Origin: Sphingopyxis sp. | GTDB taxonomy: Bacteria > Pseudomonadota > Alphaproteobacteria > Sphingomonadales > Sphingomonadaceae | Direction: 5' to 3' | NCBI GenBank assembly: GCA_013911715.1 | Contig: JACEST010000054.1 | Span: 1-12,643 of the forward strand | DNA length: 12,643 nt | In this document: positions 7,234-12,643 of the stretch, piece by piece | How the letters are laid out: every line of letters begins with the position of its first letter | Numbering within the stretch: position 1 is the stretch's first letter | Translations under genes and position numbers: made by a program | Notes under the pieces: generated by a model | Databases searched by the model: none | What the model was told of the DNA's origin: nothing | Seen by the model: the letters and a program-made list of their open reading frames with translations, nothing else

Positions 7234-7766
7234 CAGTGGTTGTCCTTGCTTGCGGGCGGCACGGAAATGGGCGCTTCGTCATTCCAGGGGCCGACATCGC
7301 GGGAAAAGACGTTCACGGTCACGAACCGGCTGATGCGCCAAGCGCCATCCTCCACCACGAAATCGAGCGTCAGATGTGCGCTGCGCAGATCGGACCGGCC
7401 GTCGCGGTAGGTAGAGACCTGCAGCATCATCCACTGCGCTTGCGCCGCCTCCGCACCGGTCAGGACAATGTCTTCCGAGGCGAGATAGTGGGCGTTCAGC
7501 GCAAAGTGGGGCGGCTCGGCATATGTGGCGAGCATGGCCACGATGGCATCGCGGCCCTGATAGCTGCCAAAGGCCTTGCGATAGCGCCCACGGCCGTCCC
7601 AGACCGCGTCGCTTGCAAAGAGCGCGCCGAGTTCACCCAGCGGCGTCTGCGGCCCCAGCGTATCGCACAGGCGAAAGTAACGCGTGGCGACCTGCCGCAC
7701 GGCATCCGCTGCCTCAAGCCGGGCGAGCCGGACCTCGATCGCTGCTAGAGCGCCCGCGCCGGTCAT
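7233..7766 (-). CDS. iacI: SnoaL/NTF2-like accessory protein (IacI)
   Basis: This 177-residue protein has an NTF2/SnoaL-like pattern: an N-terminal helix (IEVRLARLEAADAVRQVATR), then LFASDAVWDGRGRY, a 'GRDAIVAM' helix, His residues in PPHFALNAHYLAS, and the C-terminal VVEDGAWRISRFV. It is related to small subunits of ring-hydroxylating oxygenases and to polyketide cyclase-like folds. The exact role of IacI is not settled; an accessory part in early IAA oxidation has been proposed. The ATG at 7766 overlaps the iacB stop (ATGA), and this decides the start over a longer open frame up to 7820. The position B-I-C matches the characterised clusters. Confidence 0.78.
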   Translation of the reverse strand: MTGAGALAAIEVRLARLEAADAVRQVATRYFRLCDTLGPQTPLGELGALFASDAVWDGRGRYRKAFGSYQGRDAIVAMLATYAEPPHFALNAHYLASEDIVLTGAEAAQAQWMMLQVSTYRDGRSDLRSAHLTLDFVVEDGAWRISRFVTVNVFSRDVGPWNDEAPISVPPASKDNH

Positions 7767-8125
7767 GCAGGGATGACCAGTTCCCGGCCGATCCGCGCCT
7801 CGACCCGCATGTACTTCCACAGGCGATGCTCGCCGACCTCGATGGTGCGGAACAGGTTGCAGGCGGCAACCGCCGTGGCACGATCAGGCACATCGGCAAG
7901 GATATAGAACGTCCATGGCCAGCCGTTGGGCGAAGTGCCAACCATAGTCTCGTCATCATCGAGCGTGCCGAGGATGGCCACGCCCGGCAGATCGCGGATG
8001 CCCTTGAGCATCTGGCCTGTCGCTGCCCAGACCAAGCCGATGTCAGCCGCGGGAAGATCGAAGAAGTTCTGAAGCACCGCGCCGCAGAACAGGACGCGCA
8101 AGGGTTTGGTGGGGGTATCGCTCAT
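7763..8125 (-). CDS. iacB: IacB-like protein of unknown biochemical function
   Basis: This is a 120-residue soluble protein with no recognisable catalytic motif. Its pattern (VLFCGAVLQNFFDLP, then GIRDLPGVAILGTLDDDETM, then WPWTFYILADVPDRATAVAACN, and EVGEHRLWKYMRVEARIG near the end) suggests a small alpha+beta, dimeric ferredoxin-like barrel fold. That is reminiscent of muconolactone isomerase-like or EthD-like proteins. The identification as IacB rests on size and on position between iacA and iacI. IacB has no established activity. The ATG at 8125 has AAGGA about ten bases upstream and follows the iacA stop by 21 bases, one of the few gaps in the upstream half of the operon. Confidence 0.75.
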   Translation of the reverse strand: MSDTPTKPLRVLFCGAVLQNFFDLPAADIGLVWAATGQMLKGIRDLPGVAILGTLDDDETMVGTSPNGWPWTFYILADVPDRATAVAACNLFRTIEVGEHRLWKYMRVEARIGRELVIPA

Positions 8126-8146
8126 GGTCGAAGCGTCCTTTGCAGA

Positions 8147-9316
8147 TCAGGGAAATCCGGGAGGGGAATCGAGGCCGAGCAGCACCTTTCCGGCGTTTTG
8201 CCATGTGCCATCGGCGAGGAAAGCGTGCTGCGGCACGATCATCGCATCGTGCATGAAGCGGCTGATCGGATGCCCCGCGACAATGCCGGTGGTGCCGGCA
8301 AGGCGGTAGACGGTGTTCGTCACTTGCGCGCCGACATGGGCCGCATTGGTGGCGGCCAGCCGCAGCAGCGAACGCATTTCGCGGCCCAGCTCGTCGCCCG
8401 CTTGCAGGATCGCGAAAGCCTCGTCTGTGGTCTCGTAGAAGAAGGCGCGGGCCGAACGCAGCGCAGCCTCTGCCTTGGCGACATCGGTCTGTACATAGGC
8501 GCGGTCGGCCAGCACCGGCGCACCGGTGATCGACGTGCGGCCACCGGTCATCTCGGCCAGATAATCGAGCGCGGTGCGCGCCACGCCAAGCCCGACGACG
8601 GCCAGAACCTGCGCCGCCAGCGACATCGAGGGGTAGCGGTAGAGCGGTGTGTCGAGGCTGGAAGGCCCGCCGCGCACGAACGTCCATTCGCGCGGGACGA
8701 CGACCTTCTCGACCACCATGTCATGGCTGCCGGTCCCCTGCATGCCGATGACGTTCCAGTTCTCTTCGATCTGGACCTTGCTGGCAGGCATGACCGCGAT
8801 GAGCGGCAATCCGCCCGCCGGATCGGAACCCGAAACCTTGATGCCGACTCCGATCAAGTCTGCGCCACGGCATCCCGATCCCCAGCCCCAGCGCCCCGAG
8901 ACCTCCAGCCCGCCATCGACCGGCAAAGCGGCCTGCGGCGGGAAGATGCCACCGGCAAAGACCACGTCGGGGCCGTTCGCATACATCTGTTCCAGCGTCT
9001 CGATCGGCAGTGAACTGAGGTAGACGGCGGAAAAGCCGAAGCTCGCCACCCAGCCGCTCGATCCGTCGGCCTGGCTGATCGTCTCGATCAGGCGCAGGAA
9101 GTCGGACGGGTGCATTTCGTCACCGCCGAACCGCTTGGCAACCATCGCGCGGTAGACACCGGCGCGCTTCATCAGGTCGACCACATCGGCGCTGATGCAG
9201 GTCTGTCCGGCAAATTCGGCGTGGCGCGCTTTTGCTGCTGCCAGCATTTCGGCAAGGGCATCCGCACGGCTGCCGACCGTGACCGGTTCGGCAAGATGCA
9301 TGGCCTGTACGTTCAT
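8147..9316 (-). CDS. iacA: Acyl-CoA dehydrogenase-like flavin-dependent oxygenase (IacA)
   Basis: This 389-residue protein has the acyl-CoA dehydrogenase fold adapted to a two-component flavin monooxygenase. There is an N-terminal helical domain (to about 125), a middle beta domain with GGLEVSGRWGWGSGCRGADL and NWNVIGMQGTGSHDM, and a C-terminal four-helix bundle (about 235-389). Relatives include the C2 component of 4-hydroxyphenylacetate hydroxylase and the HsaA/DszC-type enzymes. IacA oxidises the indole ring of IAA in the first pathway step, using reduced flavin. The proposed reductase, IacG, looks truncated here. The ATG at 9316 overlaps the iacH stop (ATGA). The general fold is certain; the IAA substrate follows from the surrounding set of genes. 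Confidence 0.87.
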   Translation of the reverse strand: MNVQAMHLAEPVTVGSRADALAEMLAAAKARHAEFAGQTCISADVVDLMKRAGVYRAMVAKRFGGDEMHPSDFLRLIETISQADGSSGWVASFGFSAVYLSSLPIETLEQMYANGPDVVFAGGIFPPQAALPVDGGLEVSGRWGWGSGCRGADLIGVGIKVSGSDPAGGLPLIAVMPASKVQIEENWNVIGMQGTGSHDMVVEKVVVPREWTFVRGGPSSLDTPLYRYPSMSLAAQVLAVVGLGVARTALDYLAEMTGGRTSITGAPVLADRAYVQTDVAKAEAALRSARAFFYETTDEAFAILQAGDELGREMRSLLRLAATNAAHVGAQVTNTVYRLAGTTGIVAGHPISRFMHDAMIVPQHAFLADGTWQNAGKVLLGLDSPPGFP

Positions 9317-10467
9317 GGCCTTTGGTCCTTCGCTTCAGGAAAGCTGATGACGGTCGTCGATGTTTCGACAAGCCGCCCGAATGCGCAAACGGCTTCATCC
9401 TCGCCGCGGCGCCCGATCACCTGGATGCCCACCGGCAGCCCTTGCGCCGAAAGCACCGGCACGGTCAGCGCGGGATGGCCGGAAAGATTGAATGGCCGCA
9501 CCAGCGCGGTCATGCGCAGCGCCTCGGCAGGCGATGTCGCCTCGGCCAGCGGGATAGGAAAGCACGGCATCGTCGGCATGACGATCACGTCATTGGTCTC
9601 GAGCAGCGCATCGACGGCTGCGGTAAAACGGCTGCGCACTGCCTCGGCCTCAGCCAACCGCGCGGCATCGACCGAGGCAGCAGCGGCAAGGCGCGCGGCC
9701 ACGTCTTCACCCAGCAGCCCCGATGGCAGTAAGTGCCCGAATGCGGCGTAAGTCTCTGCCGCGATGATCGCGATGTTCGCGGCATAGGCATCTCCGATCC
9801 CGGGCAGCACCGCCTGTGGCGCATCTGCGGAGAAGGGCGCGATGGCAGCATCGAACGCGTCGAGCACAAGCGGATCGACCCCTTCCGGGCGCACCACCAC
9901 ATGGCGCAAGCCGCCAAAGCCGCGCGGCACGTAATCCGGCACCATCATGGCCATCGCGGTCTCGATCATGGCCTTCGACCGCGCAAACGGGCCGATGCAA
10001 TCGAGCGAAGATTCGCGCGGCGAGGCGCCTTCGCGACTGATCTGGCCGAACGTGGGTTTCAGCCCGAACACCCCGCAGCAGGCTGCAGGCGTGCGGATCG
10101 ATCCGCCGGTATCGGTGCCGATCGCGAAATCGACCAGACCTTCGGCCACGGCCACCGCCGAACCGCTGGAAGAACCGCCCGGCACCAAATCTGGAAACAG
10201 GGGATTGACCGCGGTTCCGGTCCAGGCGTTGATCCCGGTCACACCATAGGCCAGCTCGTGCATGTTGGTCTTGCCGATGATCGTGCATCCGGCCTTGAGC
10301 AGCGCTGAAACGACATCGGCGTTTCGCTCTGCCGCCGCAGCATCGGCTAGGGCGGCGCTACCGGCAACGGTAGGCAAACCTGCAATATCGATACAGTCCT
10401 TCACTGCAATTTGGAACAAGCCTTCGCCGATGGCGGTCTTGGCAAAGAGGGCGTTGTGGATAGCCAT
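9313..10467 (-). CDS. iacH: Amidase-signature family hydrolase (IacH)
   Basis: This 384-residue amidase-signature protein has the Ser-cisSer-Lys triad in place: Lys23 (in IAVKDCIDIAG), Ser99 (in PGGSSSGSAVAVAEG) and Ser123 (in GTDTGGSIRTPAA). It is short for the family, which is often 450-500 residues, mostly from a compact C-terminal half ending in LSAQGLPVGIQVIGRRGEDE. In the IAA pathway an amidase is needed to open the oxidised lactam ring of dioxindole-3-acetate, which is the proposed IacH role; that is inference. It is the first gene of the operon. The ATG at 10467 has no strong Shine-Dalgarno, and a 14-base inverted repeat ends 17 bases upstream. Confidence 0.86.
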   Translation of the reverse strand: MAIHNALFAKTAIGEGLFQIAVKDCIDIAGLPTVAGSAALADAAAAERNADVVSALLKAGCTIIGKTNMHELAYGVTGINAWTGTAVNPLFPDLVPGGSSSGSAVAVAEGLVDFAIGTDTGGSIRTPAACCGVFGLKPTFGQISREGASPRESSLDCIGPFARSKAMIETAMAMMVPDYVPRGFGGLRHVVVRPEGVDPLVLDAFDAAIAPFSADAPQAVLPGIGDAYAANIAIIAAETYAAFGHLLPSGLLGEDVAARLAAAASVDAARLAEAEAVRSRFTAAVDALLETNDVIVMPTMPCFPIPLAEATSPAEALRMTALVRPFNLSGHPALTVPVLSAQGLPVGIQVIGRRGEDEAVCAFGRLVETSTTVISFPEAKDQRP

Positions 10468-10483
10468 GGCGGCTTAAGTGGCA

Positions 10484-10497
10484 TTTTCAGTTGAAAA
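10484..10497. promoter_or_regulatory. Candidate IacR operator upstream of iacH
   Basis: The sequence TTTTCAGTTGAAAA is a perfect inverted repeat with 6-base arms and a 2-base centre. Its near edge is 17 bases upstream of the iacH ATG (10467), a place where a bound repressor would block the operon's transcription. A closely similar repeat occurs in the iacR promoter region (11 of 14 bases identical in the same orientation). Binding by the MarR-family protein encoded at 11598-12092 is inference. Confidence 0.6.
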
Positions 10498-10501
10498 AGC
10501 A

Positions 10502-10512
10502 AGTATTAATTT
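10502..10512 (-). promoter_or_regulatory. AT-rich core, possible -10 region for the iac operon
   Basis: On the minus strand this reads AAATTAATACT, containing TTAATA/TAATAC, immediately upstream of the candidate operator. It is the most AT-rich stretch in the 170 bases before iacH and could be a -10 element, with the operator then lying over the start site. No convincing -35 is visible at 17-base spacing, so this is a weak call. Confidence 0.3.
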
Positions 10513-10639
10513 GCAGGAGAAACTGCCGCCTGCTGGAAATGGGGTCGATGCCAGATCACTATCAGCTGGCGACAGAGCGAAGCGTGCCGGGTTTCCGGAA
10601 GCTCCAATCTGAAAGAAGGAGCTATGCTTTGATGCCTGC

Positions 10640-10942
10640 TTGGTACCTTGCAAACCAAAACTGCGGCCCGTGGCTTTGGACTACCTTGGAATCACGCAAG
10701 CCGATCTCGTGAACACCCGCTTGTTTGAGTTCGGGCTGACCATTAGAAATCTCTACGCTAGCGCTGGGGCGGGCGTGCCGGGTGTCGCGTTTCCAGCGGG
10801 CCTGACGCCCTGTGGATTGCCGGTCGGGCTGGAACTTGGCGGGGCGCAGGGCAATGATGACGCAGTTCTGTCCATCGCACTAGCGATGGAGGATGCCCTC
10901 GCAACCATTCCCGCATATTCTATCCTCGCCACGGAGGGCTAA
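10640..10942 (+). pseudogene. C-terminal remnant of an amidase-signature hydrolase (indoleacetamide/mandelamide hydrolase-like)
   Basis: The reading frame contains LTIRNLYASAGAGVPGVAFP followed by AGLTPCGLPVGLELGGAQGN and LSIALAMEDAL. This is the C-terminal end of an amidase-signature protein, closest by eye to mandelamide and indoleacetamide hydrolases. About 75 residues are recognisable. The catalytic Lys-Ser-Ser core is absent, and the region upstream to iacH has room for only about 170 bases without matching sequence, so the gene is truncated. The first possible start (TTG at 10640) has no convincing RBS. It ends at 10942, five bases before the GTG of the next open frame. If the ancestor made IAA from indole-3-acetamide it would have fed the iac pathway; that is inference. 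Confidence 0.72.
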
Positions 10943-10946
10943 AGTT

Positions 10947-11618
10947 GTGTCCCACGACCTGTCACAGCGATATCCCGATCTGGCACTGGGGACCGGCCTC
11001 ATTGGCTTGCTGGCAACAATTGCAATAGGCACCGAACCGATCGGTGAACTCAATCGAGACCATCCACTTTGGTCAGCCTTCCTCCAATTCGGAATTCCGT
11101 CGACCTATGGGGAGGCGCTTAGCAGTAGGATCGCAACGGGGAGTTGGGTTATGTCCAGGCTCCCGGCCAAAGCCTTACTCTGGGGTTTTATTGGGATATG
11201 GATCGCAATTGCTTTTCCTTTTGTCGCAAGCGGCACCAACGGAATCATTGTCGCTGGCCTTTGACCCGATAGCTTCACTGCTTTTTCTATTAGTCTTTGG
11301 GCAAACCTTTTCTCCGGATACGCCTTGTTCATGATGCTGAGCCAGCGTTGGCTCACTCAAGTTATCGAAACTGGGTATTGCGCGCCTTGGCGGGTGTTTG
11401 AAGATCCGAGCCTTGCAGCTTGGGTAAAAGTGGTCATTGTTTCATTGATGGTCTTCTGGATCCCCGTGCATACGATCACCTTTATGATTCCGGAGAACTG
11501 GCGTGTGCTCTTTGCCGCAGTCTTGGGCGTCGCACTGGGGGTCATTTTAGGCAGTAAGCCGACGTCGAGAACCCAGGCACGAAAGCGGCCCGGGCGGCTA
11601 TCCAGGCACATTGGTTAG
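10947..11618 (+). pseudogene. Polytopic membrane protein interrupted by one in-frame TGA
   Basis: Read from GTG 10947 (GGAGGG eight bases upstream), the frame encodes about 223 residues with a single TGA at 11262-11264. It would have about five membrane segments, two before the stop (GLIGLLATIAIG; LLWGFIGIWIAIAFPFVASG) and three after it (around SLWANLFSGYALFMML, VVIVSLMVFWIPVHTITFMI and LFAAVLGVALGVILG). The same frame and character on both sides of the stop show one gene with a nonsense change, not two genes. The pattern FGIPSTYGEALSSRIATGSW recalls small bacterial membrane proteins distantly like Mpv17/PMP22; that link is from memory and weak. The 3' end overlaps iacR by 21 bases, convergently. 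Function unknown; probably inactive. Confidence 0.65.
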
Positions 11619-12092
11619 ATTGGATAAAATCTTTTTGAGTGTAACGGTCATGACAGATGATTCCTCTGCCGTTACGTCGGAAAAAGCCGTCTGGAACAAG
11701 CGCCCAGCCTGCTGCCGGACTTTGCTGGTCGCTTTGGCCCCCAATTCCGTCACCGCAACTATCGTTACCCGGCGATCGGACTTGTCAGGTGATGTAGTAA
11801 CCAGCCCGTCGGCTGCCATACGCAAAATAGTCTTCGTCATGGTCGGCAATTTGATGACGGCGTGCTCAGCTATGGTCGAAACGCTGACAGGGCCGAATTG
11901 CTGCAAAATCATCAGCACGCGCCAACGAGCTAGGTCCATACCGACTCGCTTCAAGGCCCTGTCTAGGTCCATCGCATAATGACGGCTGACCCGAGTGATC
12001 CAATACAGCGGCCAATCCTCAAGCCTAAAAGCCTCATCGGAGGGATCGCACGAGATAGCTGTGGCAGATTGGGTTTTCTCAGGTTCCATCAT
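11598..12092 (-). CDS. iacR: MarR-family transcriptional regulator, likely IacR
   Basis: This 164-residue protein has the MarR winged-helix layout: helices around HYAMDLDRALKRVGMDLARW, a helix-turn-helix at about 69-95 (VSVSTIAEHAVIKLPTMTKT), and the wing SPDKSDRRVTIVAVTELG with the typical DRR. Known IacR proteins are MarR-type repressors of iac genes relieved by IAA. This is the only complete regulator gene in the window and it lies next to the iac operon on the same strand. Two adjacent ATGs (12092 and 12089) are possible starts behind a weak GGGTGGG. An operator-like repeat lies inside its own promoter, suggesting autoregulation. Base composition is visibly less GC-rich than the operon. 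The name follows from context. Confidence 0.8.
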   Translation of the reverse strand: MMEPEKTQSATAISCDPSDEAFRLEDWPLYWITRVSRHYAMDLDRALKRVGMDLARWRVLMILQQFGPVSVSTIAEHAVIKLPTMTKTILRMAADGLVTTSPDKSDRRVTIVAVTELGAKATSKVRQQAGRLFQTAFSDVTAEESSVMTVTLKKILSNLTNVPG

Positions 12093-12138
12093 CCCACCCT
12101 ATCGATCATGCAACCTCAAAGCCATTGCGAAGTGAGGC

Positions 12139-12168
12139 TATATATTGTGTTTTCACGTGAATAGTGAA
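12139..12168 (-). promoter_or_regulatory. Candidate iacR promoter
   Basis: On the minus strand a TATATA box (12139-12144) and TTCACT (12163-12168) are 18 bases apart and about 45 bases upstream of the iacR ATG. They form a plausible -10/-35 pair. The candidate operator at 12150-12163 fills the spacer between them. Box matches were read by eye only. Confidence 0.4.
12150..12163. promoter_or_regulatory. Candidate IacR operator in the iacR promoter
   Basis: TTTTCACGTGAATA contains the perfect 10-base palindrome TTCACGTGAA and differs from a full 14-base repeat by one base. It shares the TTTTCA-nn-TGAA architecture of the repeat upstream of iacH. It lies between the proposed -35 and -10 of iacR, a position suited to autorepression. 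The binding protein is inferred. Confidence 0.55.
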
Positions 12169-12198
12169 CTTCCATGGCATGGGCGTAAGGTGGTGGGA

Positions 12199-12235
12199 CA
12201 GCCTGGAACCCTCAAGCACTTTGAGGGTAGGGCTG
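12199..12235 (+). promoter_or_regulatory. Two-part stem-loop in a plus-strand leader
   Basis: CAGCC (12199-12203) pairs with GGCTG (12231-12235), and inside it ACCCTCAA (12208-12215) pairs perfectly with TTGAGGGT (12221-12228) around the loop GCACT. The two helices are separated by an asymmetric internal loop (TGGA / AG). No T-run follows, so it is not a simple Rho-independent terminator. Downstream, TCTCC (12250-12254) could pair with the GGAGGA of a strong Shine-Dalgarno at 12271-12276. A regulatory RNA leader is possible, but I cannot assign it to a known riboswitch class. Confidence 0.4.
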
Positions 12236-12284
12236 AGCGCGTAGTCGATCTCCGACCAAAATCTTGAAACAGGAGGACTTTGGC

Positions 12285-12422
12285 ATGAGCGTGAAAATTG
12301 CCGCAGTTTACACTTCCATTTCCGCGAGATCCACGATCAGAACGGCACGACGCGCCTCGAGTTTTCGGTTTATTGGCGCGAAGACAATGACAATCCGGCG
12401 CTGCAACGCTTCTTTACCCTGA
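12285..12422 (+). pseudogene. Translation start region of a truncated gene fused out of frame
   Basis: A textbook AGGAGG (12271-12276), eight bases before ATG 12285, opens a frame that begins MSVKIAAVYT. It then turns into Arg/Ser-rich sequence with no protein character and stops after 45 codons at 12422. From about 12314 another frame carries a recognisable LysR-like C terminus. This looks like a deletion joining the 5' end of one gene to the 3' end of another. The original gene is not identifiable from about ten codons. Confidence 0.4.
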
Positions 12423-12445
12423 TCAACGAGCGTTACCCCGTCTGA
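12314..12445 (+). pseudogene. C-terminal fragment of a LysR-type transcriptional regulator
   Basis: The frame reads FHFREIHDQNGTTRLEFSVY then WREDNDNPALQRFFTLINER, ending at TGA 12443-12445. The pattern of an acidic/aromatic strand, 'YW', 'DNDNPAL' and a final amphipathic helix is typical of the last 35-40 residues of LysR-type effector domains. There is no DNA-binding domain and no start codon in this frame nearby. It is therefore a remnant, about 44 codons out of the usual 300. It overlaps the DUF2274 gene tail-to-tail by 13 bases. The family call is by eye and moderately sure; which LysR it came from cannot be told. Confidence 0.5.
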
Positions 12446-12642
12446 GGTGTCTTGCGCGCTTTGGCAAAAGCCCGGTCAGTTGCGATAAACCGCTCAAGCA
12501 TGGGCGGGATGAGCCGCTCAGCGGTCGGCGCACCCTTGGCATCTCCGCCGTTTACGACGAGTGCATAAGCCACCAGATCGCGGTGAAGCCGGGCAGAGAG
12601 CTCGATGGTGAGCCGCACCGGTTTTTCATCGGCCAGATCAGC
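12433..12642 (-). CDS. DUF2274 family protein, C-terminal part, 5' end off the window
   Basis: The frame enters from the right edge as ADLADEKPVRLTIELSARLH and continues RDLVAYALVV, then AERLIPPMLERFIATDRAFAKA, ending KTPQTG before TAA. This 'KPVRLTIEL...HRDLVAYA...LI.PMLERF.ATDRAF' pattern is that of DUF2274, a small protein family usually encoded at the end of trb-type conjugation gene clusters, after trbI. About 70 residues are in the window. The GTG at 12618 is an internal valine codon of the domain, not the start. Function is unknown; the family link points to an integrative/conjugative element continuing to the right. Confidence 0.72.
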   Translation of the reverse strand, partial: ADLADEKPVRLTIELSARLHRDLVAYALVVNGGDAKGAPTAERLIPPMLERFIATDRAFAKARKTPQTG

Positions 12643-12643
12643 C

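Noticed and set aside
7523..9013. Long plus-strand open frame of 496 codons opposite iacI, iacB and iacA
   Set aside because: Its translation is Arg/His/Ala-rich with no domain character, while the minus strand carries well-motifed, overlapping genes. High GC makes long antisense frames common here; the same applies to other long antisense frames in 84-9751.
10491..10712. A 73-codon plus-strand frame upstream of the amidase remnant
   Set aside because: It overlaps the iacH promoter and operator region and the start of the remnant in another frame, with no recognisable protein pattern.
11262..11264. TGA in the membrane protein as a selenocysteine or programmed readthrough site
   Set aside because: No selenocysteine context or hairpin typical of recoding was seen after it, and the neighbouring amidase is also degraded, so plain decay or a sequencing error is simpler.
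11590..11640. A terminator between the convergent iacR and membrane-protein reading frames
   Set aside because: The two frames overlap by 21 bases, and I saw no GC-rich hairpin followed by a T-run on either strand.
12208..12228. The perfect 8-bp hairpin as a Rho-independent terminator
   Set aside because: No T-tract follows on the plus strand and no matching A-tract precedes it for the minus strand.
1..12643. tRNA, rRNA, CRISPR array or complete insertion sequence
   Set aside because: I saw no repeat-spacer pattern, no tRNA-like cloverleaf and no transposase reading frame on either strand.

Overview
The window is high-GC DNA from an aerobic proteobacterium. A sphingomonad-type alphaproteobacterium is my best guess, from the separate adrenodoxin-type ferredoxin, the tight overlapping gene arrangement and the general character of the proteins. 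The taxon is inference. Nearly everything from position 1 to 10467 is one block of minus-strand genes joined by 1-4 base overlaps or gaps of 35 bases or less, which is what a single long operon looks like.

The operon matches the iac (indole-3-acetic acid, auxin) catabolic cluster. Read in the direction of transcription from 10467 it is iacH (amidase), iacA (flavin-dependent acyl-CoA-dehydrogenase-like oxygenase), iacB, iacI, iacC and iacD (Rieske oxygenase large and small subunits), iacE (SDR), iacF (here a 2Fe-2S ferredoxin) and iacG (flavin reductase fold). As I remember it, this H-A-B-I-C-D-E-F-G order is that of the characterised iac clusters. Then come an extra FAH-fold (MhpD-like) protein and the ortho-cleavage genes catB, catC, catA, catI and the start of catJ, which runs off the left edge. 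The logic is auxin to catechol (iac), then catechol to 3-oxoadipyl-CoA (cat/pca). No 3-oxoadipate enol-lactone hydrolase, terminal thiolase or ferredoxin reductase is visible.

A MarR-family regulator, the likely iacR, lies at 11598-12092 on the minus strand. Matching 14-base inverted repeats (TTTTCAnnTGAAAA type) sit just upstream of iacH and inside the candidate iacR promoter, so they are good candidate operators.

Between iacH and iacR (10490-11620) is lower-GC, decayed plus-strand DNA. It holds the C-terminal remnant of an amidase-signature protein resembling indoleacetamide or mandelamide hydrolases, followed by a polytopic membrane protein interrupted by one in-frame TGA.

Right of iacR (12164-12643) there is a structured leader with a strong ribosome-binding site feeding a truncated reading frame, a C-terminal LysR-like fragment, and the end of a DUF2274 gene. 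DUF2274 is a family usually found next to trb conjugation genes. This looks like a rearranged junction between the catabolic cluster and an integrative/conjugative element.

The points most worth a second look are the shared operators, the roughly 45-residue in-frame internal deletion in IacG, the FAH-fold protein lacking the conserved catalytic lysine, the decayed amidase/membrane locus, and the orphan structured leader.
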